A stretch of DNA of 64,000 bases, taken from Streptosporangium saharense. GTDB taxonomy: Bacteria > Actinomycetota > Actinomycetes > Streptosporangiales > Streptosporangiaceae. Made by a program: the position numbers and the translations under genes. How positions within the stretch are numbered: position 1 is the first letter of the stretch; each line of letters begins with the position of its first letter. The notes beneath the pieces are model-generated. The model saw only the letters and a program-made list of their open reading frames with translations, was not told the DNA's origin and made no database searches. This document shows, piece by piece, positions 32,089 through 38,894 of the stretch. Location: assembly GCF_014203715.1 (NCBI RefSeq), contig NZ_JACHJP010000003.1:656186-720185 (forward strand), read 5' to 3'.

Positions 32089-32919
32089 ATGAACGTCCCC
32101 GTATGGGTCAACGGGCGGCTCGTAGAGCCAGAGCAGGCGACAGTCTCGGTGTTCGACCACGGCCTGCTGGTCGGTGACGGTGTGTTCGAGACCGTCAAGT
32201 GCGTCAACGGCGTTCCCTTCGCGCTCACCCGGCACCTCGATCGGCTGCTGGTCTCCGCGGCGCGCATGGGCATGGCGGAGCCGGACGTGGAGTTCGTCGC
32301 GGCGGGGATACGCGCCTGCCTGGCCGAGGCGCCGTCGTGGCCGCTCGGCCGGATCCGCGTCACCTACACCAGCGGCCCCGGCCCGCTCGGCTCTGACCGG
32401 GGCACGACGGACGGCACGATCATCGTGATCGCCGCGGAGCAGAAGCCCTTCCCGGCGACCGCGGACGTCACCGTCGTGCCGTGGGCCCGCAACGAGCACG
32501 GCGCGCTCGCCGGGGCCAAGACGACCTCCTACGGGGAGAACGCCGTGGCCCTGGCCTACGCCAAGGCAAGGGGAGGCGGTGAGGCGATCTTCGGGAACCT
32601 GGCGGGCGACCTCTGCGAGGGCACCGGCAGCAACGTCTTCGTCGTCCGCGAGGGACGGATCGTCACCCCGCCCGTCACCGCGGGCTGCCTGGCCGGGGTC
32701 ACCCGCGCGCTCGCCCTCGAATGGTGCGGGGGAGTGGAGGAGAACCTTCCGCTGTCCGCGCTCGCCGAGGCGGAGGAGGCCTTCCTGACCTCCACGACCC
32801 GCGACATCCAGCCGATCAGGACGGTCGGCGAGAGGGTGCTCCCCTCGGCTCCGGGACCGGTCACGGCCAAGGCGATGCGGGTCTTCGCGGAGCGGAGCGC
32901 GGCCGACGTCGATCCGTGA
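32089..32919 (+). CDS. PLP aminotransferase class IV (aminodeoxychorismate lyase-like)
   Basis: 276 aa from ATG 32089, with a strong AGGAGG site. It shows the class IV signature: VWVNGRLVEPEQATVSVFDHGLLVGDGVFETVKCVNGVPF at the start, the PLP Lys in AGAKTTSYGENAVALAYAKARG (about residue 146), the substrate/phosphate loop GNLAGDLCEGTGSNVFVV, and FLTSTTRDIQPI near the end. Members are aminodeoxychorismate lyase (pabC), branched-chain and D-amino-acid aminotransferases. The actinobacterial proteins closest in pattern are usually called 4-amino-4-deoxychorismate lyase, but the substrate cannot be fixed by reading. Confidence 0.88.
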   Translation: MNVPVWVNGRLVEPEQATVSVFDHGLLVGDGVFETVKCVNGVPFALTRHLDRLLVSAARMGMAEPDVEFVAAGIRACLAEAPSWPLGRIRVTYTSGPGPLGSDRGTTDGTIIVIAAEQKPFPATADVTVVPWARNEHGALAGAKTTSYGENAVALAYAKARGGGEAIFGNLAGDLCEGTGSNVFVVREGRIVTPPVTAGCLAGVTRALALEWCGGVEENLPLSALAEAEEAFLTSTTRDIQPIRTVGERVLPSAPGPVTAKAMRVFAERSAADVDP

Positions 32920-32937
32920 CACACCACGGGAAAAGCA

Positions 32938-32970
32938 CGCCGCCCGCGGGCACGTGGCCCACGGGCGGCG
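32938..32970. terminator. bidirectional hairpin terminator candidate
   Basis: CGCCGCCCG (32938-32946) and CGGGCGGCG (32962-32970) form a 9-bp GC stem between the convergent aminotransferase and ssgB-like genes. No T-run follows on either side, so it may act as an actinobacterial U-less terminator. Confidence 0.5.
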
Positions 32971-32979
32971 GACGGAGCC

Positions 32980-33396
32980 TCAGGAGCTCCAGAGCATGTT
33001 GCTGAGCTCGGCGTCGAGGTCCATGAAGTCGGTCTCACGGCCCGCGGGGACCAGCTCGTAGGTCCGGTGCAGGAACTCGGTGAGGGGCGCGAGCGGCACC
33101 TCGAACAGCGCCTGACCGAACGGTGAGGTGAGACTGATGTGCAACGTCCGCTCGCCGTCGGCGCGCGCCGGCCACACCTGGACGTCTCCGTCGCCGACCC
33201 GTCGCACGATGCCGACGGTCAGCAGTTCACGGGCGAAGATCCACTCGACCGGTTCGTCGTTCCCCACATGGAAGGCCATTCTGATCGCGTAGGGATCATC
33301 GGCCGTGTAGCTGAGCCCGGCGAGCAGGGGGACGGTGGTACGGTCGGGGACCACAAGCCGAAGGCCCAGCTCGGCAGAGACGGTGGAGCTGTTCAT
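32980..33396 (-). CDS. ssgB: SsgA-like sporulation and cell-division regulator (SsgB type)
   Basis: 138 aa from ATG 33396 (MNSSTVSAELGLRLVVPD). SsgA-like proteins exist only in morphologically complex actinobacteria. SsgB positions FtsZ for sporulation septa. The family pattern is clear: LLAGLSYTADDPYAIRMAFHVG, then EPVEWIFARELLTVGI, DVQVWPARADGERTLHISLTSPFGQALFEVPLAPLTEFLHRTYELVPAGRETDFMDLDAEL. The long version of the frame that starts upstream has an unlikely N-terminus. The assignment to SsgB rather than another SsgA paralogue rests on length and the TADDPYA and EPVEWIFARELL blocks. An intergenic region of 460 bp upstream probably holds its regulation. Confidence 0.88.
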   Translation of the reverse strand: MNSSTVSAELGLRLVVPDRTTVPLLAGLSYTADDPYAIRMAFHVGNDEPVEWIFARELLTVGIVRRVGDGDVQVWPARADGERTLHISLTSPFGQALFEVPLAPLTEFLHRTYELVPAGRETDFMDLDAELSNMLWSS

Positions 33397-33858
33397 CGTC
33401 AGCCAAACCTTTTTCGTCGTCGGTCCCCTCTGCGGGGCTTTCACTGCTCTGGCGGACTCTCTTCGTCCCGAGCTATGACGCGGAACAAAGAAACCTGTAG
33501 GGAAGATTCCGCCTCCGGGCCCTTCTGTAACGCACATCACAGCGCGACATTTGGGCGTCTACCTGGCTAAACATCACTAACAGGGCCATATTTGCAAGGG
33601 TTTTGCGTATCGTTTTGGTCACCGTCGACTCCCGCTGCAGGGCGTCTCGGGCGATAGAGGTCGAGCACGGGTCGTACGGTGCTTCTACGGATCAGGACGA
33701 TGCTATGACACCGTAGCCCCCCGCCGGACGCATCCACGGACCTTTGGTTCGCGTCCGTGTCGCGCCCTTCAAGATCGTCCCCCTCCCGCGTCGCTTCGCC
33801 AGTGCCCTCGGATTGCTGTATGGTTTTCCACGTCGGCACCGCGAGGTGCCAACAGGGC
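33397..33858. other. intergenic region between ssgB-like gene and tRNA-Val
   Basis: No gene supported. It is more AT-rich around 33565-33625 (CATCACTAAC, CATATTTGC, TTTTGCGTATCG). It must hold the divergent promoters for the ssgB-like gene and tRNA-Val(CAC). A small hairpin (GGCACC-GCGA-GGTGCC) lies at about 33834-33849, just before the tRNA. Confidence 0.5.
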
Positions 33859-33930
33859 GGGCGATTAGCTCAGCGGGAGAGCGCTTCGTTCACACCGAAG
33901 AGGTCACTGGTTCGATCCCAGTATCGCCCA
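33859..33930 (+). tRNA. tRNA-Val(CAC)
   Basis: 72 nt. Acceptor GGGCGAT/ATCGCCC, D-arm GCTC/GAGC, anticodon loop TTCACAC (anticodon CAC), T-loop TTCGATC, discriminator A. CCA is not encoded. It is followed by a strong terminator. Confidence 0.96.
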
Positions 33931-33953
33931 CGCACATGAGACGCAGGCACAGG

Positions 33954-33985
33954 CCCTCCGGGTTACACGACCCGGAGGGTTTTTT
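33954..33985 (+). terminator. rho-independent terminator after tRNA-Val
   Basis: Perfect 9-bp stem CCCTCCGGG / CCCGGAGGG followed by six T. Confidence 0.9.
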
Positions 33986-34111
33986 GCTGTCCCGGGCCGG
34001 GGCGTCCCGACCTCGGGAAACGAGCTTCCCGCTCGCTCCGGTACGGCTGTTCGCCTGGCTTGTCCGGAAAATGAGGTGTGACACGTTACGGCGTGGCGCT
34101 AGGTTCGTGCC

Positions 34112-34843
34112 GTGACGAAGCTCAACCAGATCCTCGCCGTCGAGAAGGGCGTCAAGTCCGACGTTCAGCGCAAGGTGACCGACGCGTACCACACGGTTCA
34201 GAAGACGCCGCTCCTGTCCGGCATCTCGCGGTCCTACCAGCCGATCGACGACGAGGGCGAGCAGCTCCCGCCCGAGTCGACCAGGGTCCAGGTCCAGGCG
34301 GAGAGCGTCCTCAAGGAGGTCGGCGCCTCCCTGACCCGGCTGTTCGACGTGACCGCGACGAAGGACTGGGCGAACTGCGCCGCGAAGGCCGACGTCAGGA
34401 TCGACGGCGACGTCCTGCTCGCCGACGTGCCGGTGACCTACCTGCTCTTCCTTGAGAAGCAGCTCACCGACCTGCACACCTTCATCGCCAAGCTGCCGAC
34501 GCTCGACCCGTCCGAGACGTGGGCGCTGGACGGGAACACCGACACCTGGCGCACCGAGCCGGTCAAGACCACCCGCACCAAGAAGGTTCCCCGCAACCAC
34601 GTCCTCGCCGAGGCGACCGACAAGCACCCCGCCCAGGTGCAGGTCTACAACGAGGACGTCGTCGTCGGCTACTGGACCAAGGTCACCTTCTCCGGCGCGC
34701 TCCCGCAGCGCCGTGTCAACGAGCTGCTCACCCGCGTCCAGAAGCTCCAGGACGCGGTGAAGTACGCCCGCGAGGAGGCCAACGGCACCGAGATCACCGA
34801 TCAGCGGATCGGTGAGAAGGTGTTCGCCTACCTGCTCGGGTAG
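34112..34843 (+). CDS. conserved actinobacterial protein of unknown function, adjacent to permuted tRNA-like RNAs
   Basis: 243 aa from GTG 34112. I know near-identical proteins from many actinobacteria but no function. Recognisable conserved runs are LNQILAVEKGVKS at the start, QKTPLLSGISRSYQP, STRVQVQAE, LTRLFDVTATKDWAN, VPVTYLLFLEKQLTDLHTFIAKLP, TRTKKVPRNHVLAEATDKHPAQVQVY, and a C-terminal helix RRVNELLTRVQKLQDAVKYAREEAN. It has no signal peptide or membrane helix and is rich in charged residues. It ends 12 nt before a hairpin, and two tandem tRNA-like RNA elements follow on the same strand. It may be a partner of those RNAs; this is inference from position only. Confidence 0.85.
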   Translation: MTKLNQILAVEKGVKSDVQRKVTDAYHTVQKTPLLSGISRSYQPIDDEGEQLPPESTRVQVQAESVLKEVGASLTRLFDVTATKDWANCAAKADVRIDGDVLLADVPVTYLLFLEKQLTDLHTFIAKLPTLDPSETWALDGNTDTWRTEPVKTTRTKKVPRNHVLAEATDKHPAQVQVYNEDVVVGYWTKVTFSGALPQRRVNELLTRVQKLQDAVKYAREEANGTEITDQRIGEKVFAYLLG

Positions 34844-34854
34844 GCCCGCAGACC

Positions 34855-34874
34855 CCCGTCCATGAGTGGACGGG
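34855..34874 (+). terminator. perfect hairpin after the conserved gene
   Basis: CCCGTCCA (34855-34862), loop TGAG, TGGACGGG (34867-34874): 8 bp, no T-run. It separates the upstream gene from the RNA elements and may be a weak terminator or an RNA processing boundary. Confidence 0.5.
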
Positions 34875-35028
34875 TGCGCGAGGAGCGCAAGCTGAAGATG
34901 AAGCTCAGCCTGAACACGGTGACAGTGGAGGTTCGATTCCTCTCCCCGGCACCACCGCGCCGGGGTAGCCCAGTTGGCAGAGGCAGCCGTTCAAACTCAG
35001 ACTCCCGCTCCAGATTCAGCATTGCCGT
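34875..35028 (+). ncRNA. permuted tRNA-like RNA, element A
   Basis: A tRNA 3' half precedes its own 5' half. 3' half: anticodon-stem strand CGGTG 34917-34921, variable loop ACAGT, T-stem GGAGG 34927-34931, T-loop TTCGATT, CCTCT, acceptor CCCCGGC 34944-34950, then A and CCA (34951-34954). After a 4-nt linker CCGC comes the 5' half: acceptor GCCGGGG 34959-34965 (7/7 pairs), TA, D-arm with GTTGG, and AGCCG 34985-34989, which pairs with CGGTG (3 Watson-Crick pairs, 1 G-U). Counting from the acceptor, the 5' half ends exactly at tRNA position 31 and the 3' half resumes at 32. Flanks pair further: CTGA 34910-34913 with TCAG 34997-35000, AGC 34902-34904 with GCT 35007-35009, and GCAAGCTGAA 34887-34896 with TTCAGCATTGC 35015-35025 (one bulge). 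It is either a circularly permuted tRNA gene or a Y-RNA with a tRNA-mimic domain. Confidence 0.8.
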
Positions 35029-35029
35029 C

Positions 35030-35175
35030 GAGCGCCAGATCGACCGAGGTGGACTGTGATCGTTGAGATGCCGGTTCGAGTCCGGCTCGATGCTCTACAA
35101 CGTGCATCGGTAGTTCAATGGCAGAGCGCGACGTCGTTATGACTGATCCACACTCTTAAACGCCGCTGGCGCCGC
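35030..35175 (+). ncRNA. permuted tRNA-like RNA, element B
   Basis: Same architecture as element A with different sequence. 3' half: CGTTG 35061-35065, AGAT, T-stem GCCGG 35070-35074, T-loop TTCGAGT, CCGGC, acceptor TCGATGC 35087-35093, U. A short linker (35095-35103) follows, then the 5' half: acceptor GCATCGG 35104-35110 (6 Watson-Crick pairs plus one G-U with TCGATGC), TA, D-stem GTTC 35113-35116 with GAGC 35124-35127 around AATGGCA, and CGACG 35129-35133, which pairs with CGTTG (one G-U). Flanking strands pair: GTGGA 35049-35053 with TCCAC 35147-35151, and GCGCCAG 35032-35038 with CTGGCGC 35166-35172. No CCA follows the U. The different sequence with retained pairing is strong evidence of selection on the permuted fold. 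Confidence 0.8.
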
Positions 35176-35191
35176 GATATGGCGGCTTCGA

Positions 35192-35236
35192 GACCCCCGG
35201 GGACATGGACAGGTGCCCGGGGGTCGCTCCTTTTCC
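35192..35236 (+). terminator. rho-independent terminator of the RNA element unit
   Basis: Perfect 10-bp stem GACCCCCGGG (35192-35201) / CCCGGGGGTC (35216-35225), then GCTCCTTTTCC. It closes the transcription unit that contains elements A and B. Confidence 0.8.
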
Positions 35237-35277
35237 TGCGGTTGAACAAACCCGTGGGACGCGACATCCAAACGGGT

Positions 35278-35850
35278 ATGAACCTCATCGACAGTACTTA
35301 CAGAGCACGGCGGCTGACAGCCGTCTCCATGGCGGCGGTCGCACTGGCCGCCGTCGCCGCGTGTGCCCCGGCTGCCGCCGCTGAGCCTCCGGCCGTGGCG
35401 GTGAAGGCGGCAGGAGGCGCGGCGGTTTCGGGGGGTACGGCGGGGCGCTGCCGTACCGGGGGACTCAGGGCGAGCATGGGCAGGGTGGACGCGGGGGCGG
35501 GGCAGCGGTACGCGCCGCTGGTGCTCACCAACACCTCCGGTAGGAGCTGCTGGGTCTACGGCTTCGTCGGCCTGGTCATGTTCGACGCCAGGGGAGACGC
35601 CCTGCGGACCAGGGTGCGCAGGGAGAGCGCCCCGGCGCACCGGGTGACGCTCCGCCCCGGGGCTTCGGCCCACGCCAGGCTCCACTGGACCACGGTGCCC
35701 AGCGGACGCGAGACCTCATGCCCGTCCGCGGCGCGCCTGATGATCATCCCGCCGGACGAGGTGGCGCACCTGGAGATCCCCTTCACCGGCACGGTCTGCG
35801 GCGACGGCAGGCTCGACATCACCCCGATGACCTCGGGCGCCAGGCTGTGA
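35278..35850 (+). CDS. secreted DUF4232-like protein
   Basis: 190 aa from ATG 35278 (MNLIDSTYRARRLTAVSMAAVALAAVAAC). The N-terminus is a signal peptide, with Cys at the end of a weak lipobox (VAAC), so it may be lipid-anchored. The mature domain has the pattern of DUF4232: CRTGGLRASMGRVDAGAGQRYAPLVLTNTSGRSCWVYGFVGLVMFD, then VTLRPGASAHARLHWTTVPSG and CPSAARLMIIPPDE. Function of this domain is unknown. Earlier in-frame starts would overlap the terminator of the RNA unit and lack a signal. Confidence 0.82.
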   Translation: MNLIDSTYRARRLTAVSMAAVALAAVAACAPAAAAEPPAVAVKAAGGAAVSGGTAGRCRTGGLRASMGRVDAGAGQRYAPLVLTNTSGRSCWVYGFVGLVMFDARGDALRTRVRRESAPAHRVTLRPGASAHARLHWTTVPSGRETSCPSAARLMIIPPDEVAHLEIPFTGTVCGDGRLDITPMTSGARL

Positions 35851-35925
35851 ACGCGCCGGGCGCGCATCCGCAGAAAAACGATCAACAGGTGCCTAAACTG
35901 GCCGCAGTCACGAGAACGGAGTTCT

Positions 35926-36825
35926 GTGGTGCGGATCGGACTGTCGCTCGGTGAGCCCGGAGGGCCCGACGAACTGGCAAACCTGCGCAAGCAGATCGCG
36001 AGGGCGGCCGACGACGGCTTCTCCTCCGCCTGGCTGTCCAACATCTTCGGCCTCGACGCGCTGACCGCGCTCGCCGTCGCGGGCAACCAGGTGCCCGGGA
36101 TCGAACTCGGCACCTCCGTCGTGCCCGTCTACCCCCGCCACCCCGCCGCGCTGGCCCAGCAGGCGCTCACCGTCAACGCCGCCCTCGACGGCAGGCTCGC
36201 CCTGGGGGTCGGCCTGTCGCACAAGGTCGTCATCGAGGGCATGTACGGCTACAGCTTCGACCGGCCCGCCAGATACATGCGCGAGTATCTTTCGGTCCTG
36301 GTGCCCCTCCTGCGCGGCGAGCAGGTGGCCTTCGAGGGCGAGACCCTCACCGCGCGGATCGGGCTGACCACCCCGGGCGCCGGGGACCTGCCCGTGCTGG
36401 TCGCCGCGCTGGCCCCGCGCATGCTCAAGCTGGCGGGCGAGCTGGCCGACGGGACCGTGCTGTGGATGACCGGCCCGAGGACCGTGGCCGAGCACATCGC
36501 GCCCGCCGTGACCGAGGCCGCGCGGGACGCGGGACGGCCCGCCCCCAGGATCGTGTGCGTCCTGCCGATCTGCGTCACCGACGACGCCGAGAGCGCGCGG
36601 GCGAAGGCCGCCGAGCTGTTCGCCCTGTACGGCGAGCTGCCGTCCTACCGGGCGGTCCTCGACAGGGAGGGGGCGGCGGGCCCCGCGGACGTCGCGATCG
36701 TCGGGGACGAGGAGAGCGCCTCGGCCAGGGTCAGTGAGCTGGCGGAGGCCGGGGTCACCGACTTCGTCGCCGCCGTGTTCGCCGAGGGCCGCAGGACACG
36801 GGAGTTCCTCAAGACCCTTTTGTGA
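35926..36825 (+). CDS. LLM-class F420-dependent oxidoreductase
   Basis: 299 aa from GTG 35926 (or GTG 35929). It shows the luciferase-like monooxygenase TIM-barrel pattern: IGLSLGEPGGPDELANLRKQIARAADDGFSSAWLSNIFGLDALTALAVAG, then ELGTSVVPVYPRHPAALAQQALTVNAALDGRLALGVGLSH and PVLVAALAPRMLKLAGELADGTVLWMTGPRT. Actinobacterial members use F420 rather than FMN; the substrate is unknown. No partner gene is visible. The low-complexity repeat region begins just after its stop codon. Confidence 0.9.
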   Translation: MVRIGLSLGEPGGPDELANLRKQIARAADDGFSSAWLSNIFGLDALTALAVAGNQVPGIELGTSVVPVYPRHPAALAQQALTVNAALDGRLALGVGLSHKVVIEGMYGYSFDRPARYMREYLSVLVPLLRGEQVAFEGETLTARIGLTTPGAGDLPVLVAALAPRMLKLAGELADGTVLWMTGPRTVAEHIAPAVTEAARDAGRPAPRIVCVLPICVTDDAESARAKAAELFALYGELPSYRAVLDREGAAGPADVAIVGDEESASARVSELAEAGVTDFVAAVFAEGRRTREFLKTLL

Positions 36826-36837
36826 CGCGCGCCTTCA

Positions 36838-37076
36838 TGACCGCCTTCCTGGAACGCCAGGCGAGGACGGACAGGCCCGAGAGCCCCGACAGGACCGAGC
36901 CCGCCGACAGCACGGAGCCGACCGAGAAGATCGAGACGGCCGAGGCCGCCGAGCCGATCGACAGGATGGAACCGGCCGACCCTATCGACAGGATCGAGCC
37001 GGACGAGCCAATGGACAGGATCGAGCCACTCGACCCGATAGACCACAGCGAATCACGATTTTTCGGCATAAGAGAA
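36838..37076. repeat. degenerate 30-nt intergenic repeats
   Basis: Between the LLM gene and a convergent membrane-protein gene the plus strand has repeated units of the form GACAGGATCGAGCCG-GACGAGCCAATG, best in 36955-37050, where the period is about 30 nt. Further left the units decay to GACAGGACCGAGCCCGCCGAC. In one direction they would read as DRIEPxDPI, in the other as SILSIGSxGS. No ribosome site or sensible protein start supports expression. Confidence 0.6.
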
Positions 37077-37087
37077 TCATGCTGCAC

Positions 37088-37699
37088 TCAGACGCCGAAC
37101 GCGCTCAGGGCCGTCCACGCGGTGCCCAGCCCGACCAGTGCCCCGGCCCCCACCTGGGCCGGACTGTGGTGGCCGAGCCGTACCCTGGCCCAGCAGACGA
37201 CGGCCAGGACCAGCGCCCCCGCGGCCAGTGTCGGTACGGCGGGCAGCACGCGGGAGAGCACGACCACGCTGCCCGCGGACACGGCGGCGTGGAAGGAGAT
37301 CTTCCACCTGAGCGTGACCGGGACCGTCACCGCGAGGGCGGCCAGCATCGCGGTCACCGTGGCGACCAGCAGCGTCGGGGCGCGCAGCACGACCAGCAGC
37401 ACCAGCGCGGCCAGCACCGCGCACACGGCGACGAGCAGCGGCTTCGTCCGGCTCGCGCGGTCCACCAGGTGGTGGGAGTCGAGCCGCCCGGAGCGGACCC
37501 CGGCCAGGATCACCCCGGCGGGGACCCCGCCGCACAGCGCCGAGGTCCCCAGGCCCCACAGGACGCCCGGCCAGCCGTCGGCCAGCAGCCCCACGACCGG
37601 GGGCAGCGCGATGACCAGCACCTGCGGGGCGAACACCCCGGTCACCAGCCGGGCCGTCGCCGTACCCGGCTCATCGCGTGCCATTTCCCGACCGCCCAT
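37088..37699 (-). CDS. PAP2-like integral membrane protein
   Basis: 203 aa with five to six membrane helices (VLVIALPPVVGLLADG, LLVAVCAVLAALVLLVVL, TLLVATVTAMLAALAVTVPV, etc.). The segments LRWKISFHAAVSAGSVVVLS and WARVRLGHHSPAQVGAGALVGLG look like the two halves of a PAP2/phosphatase catalytic site (SxH...RxxLGxHxxxQ...G). The first Arg motif (KxxxxxxRP) is not clear; the nearest run is RASRTKP. It could be a lipid phosphatase or an inactive relative. It stands alone between two intergenic regions. Confidence 0.7.
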   Translation of the reverse strand: MGGREMARDEPGTATARLVTGVFAPQVLVIALPPVVGLLADGWPGVLWGLGTSALCGGVPAGVILAGVRSGRLDSHHLVDRASRTKPLLVAVCAVLAALVLLVVLRAPTLLVATVTAMLAALAVTVPVTLRWKISFHAAVSAGSVVVLSRVLPAVPTLAAGALVLAVVCWARVRLGHHSPAQVGAGALVGLGTAWTALSAFGV

Positions 37700-37811
37700 G
37701 CCGCCCTCCCCGCCGATCCCGCCCGTACCGGTTCGCGGGGATAACCTTGGCAGGCAGGCGGCCCGAGGGTGACATCCCGCAGGCCGCCGGGGTCGCGGTG
37801 GGCGCGCGGGA

Positions 37812-38801
37812 TCAGTCGTTGGCGTGCAGGGCGCTGTTGAGCTCGATGCCGGTGCCCGTGCGGGTCACGACCTCGACGGCACCCGTTGTCGAGTTGCGGC
37901 GGAACAGCAGGCCCGAGGCGCCGGACAGCTCGGCGGCCTTGGCGACCTTCCCGTCGGGCAGGACGACCTTCGTCCCGGCCGTGACGTACAGACCGGCCTC
38001 GACGACGCAGTCGTCGCCCAGGGAGATGCCCACGCCGCTGTTGGCGCCGAGCAGGCAGCGGCTCCCGATGGAGATGACCTGCTTGCCGCCGCCGGACAGG
38101 GTGCCCATGATCGAGGCACCGCCGCCGACGTCGGAGCCGTCGCCGACGACCACGCCCGCCGAGATGCGGCCCTCGACCATGGACGTGCCGAGCGTCCCCG
38201 CGTTGAAGTTGACGAACCCCTCGTGCATCACCGTCGTGCCCGCGGCCAGGTGGGCGCCGAGGCGGACCCGGTCGGCGTCGGCGATCCGCACCCCGGAGGG
38301 CACCACGTAGTCGACCATCCTGGGGAACTTGTCCACGCCGTAGACGGTCACCGGGCCACGGGCGCGCAGGCGCAGCCGTACGGACTCGAAGTTCTCCACG
38401 GGGCACGGGCCGTGACTGGTCCACGCCACGTTGGCGAGCAGGCCGAAGATGCCGTCCAGGCTCTGCCCGTGCGGCTGGACGAGACGGGCGGAGAGCAGGT
38501 GGAGCCGGAGGTAGACGTCGTGGGTGTCGACGGGGGCCTCCGACAGCTTGGTGATCCCGACGGAGACCGCGACGACCTCGACCCCCCTGGCCTCGTCGGG
38601 TCCGAGCAGTGTGGCGACCTCGGGACCGAGGGCCTGGACGGCCTCCTCGGCGGTCAGCCGCCTGGTGCCCGGCGAGACGGGGTCACCCAGTCGCGGGTCG
38701 GGGAACCAGGTGTCGAGCACGGTCCCGGCCGAGGTGCCTTCTGAGGTAATGGTGGCGATGCCGACGCCATGGGCGCCGGAGGTCTGAGCTGCTGCGTTCA
38801 C
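37812..38801 (-). CDS. dapD: tetrahydrodipicolinate N-succinyltransferase
   Basis: 329 aa from GTG 38801 (a TTG at 38810 is an alternative). The enzyme transfers succinyl from succinyl-CoA to tetrahydrodipicolinate in lysine and diaminopimelate synthesis. The actinobacterial long DapD pattern is clear: [46 protein letters not shown] (about residues 127-172), then the left-handed beta-helix hexapeptides [65 protein letters not shown] -10-like box sits just ahead of the GTG, suggesting leaderless mRNA. No dapE is adjacent. Confidence 0.95.
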   Translation of the reverse strand: MNAAAQTSGAHGVGIATITSEGTSAGTVLDTWFPDPRLGDPVSPGTRRLTAEEAVQALGPEVATLLGPDEARGVEVVAVSVGITKLSEAPVDTHDVYLRLHLLSARLVQPHGQSLDGIFGLLANVAWTSHGPCPVENFESVRLRLRARGPVTVYGVDKFPRMVDYVVPSGVRIADADRVRLGAHLAAGTTVMHEGFVNFNAGTLGTSMVEGRISAGVVVGDGSDVGGGASIMGTLSGGGKQVISIGSRCLLGANSGVGISLGDDCVVEAGLYVTAGTKVVLPDGKVAKAAELSGASGLLFRRNSTTGAVEVVTRTGTGIELNSALHAND

Positions 38802-38894
38802 GCCGACCAAGCCTAGTCAAAGCGGGTGCAACGGCCGTACGGCGAGGGTGTGGCCCGCGTGTGTGAGCGCCGTCCCGTCAATAGCCTGGCCGCC

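Noticed and set aside
33567..33839. 90-codon minus-strand frame between ssgB and tRNA-Val
   Set aside because: No ribosome site, mixed composition, and it covers the likely tRNA promoter.
34862..35059. A 65-codon frame over the RNA elements
   Set aside because: No ribosome site, composition unlike a protein, and the region is explained by the tRNA-like pairing.
34959..35093. Reading the 5' half of A with the 3' half of B as one linear tRNA with an intron
   Set aside because: The acceptor strands GCCGGGG and TCGATGC do not pair, and the anticodon-stem strands AGCCG and CGTTG do not fit. Each half pairs only with its upstream partner.
34875..35175. Natural permuted group I intron around each tRNA
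   Set aside because: The flanks are too short (about 60 nt or less on each side) for group I intron halves, and there is no terminal G at the 3' junction.
36809..37087. Minus-strand SILSIGS repeat frame and the plus-strand DRIEP repeat frame
   Set aside because: Both come from the same 30-nt intergenic repeat. No start signal, no conserved domain.
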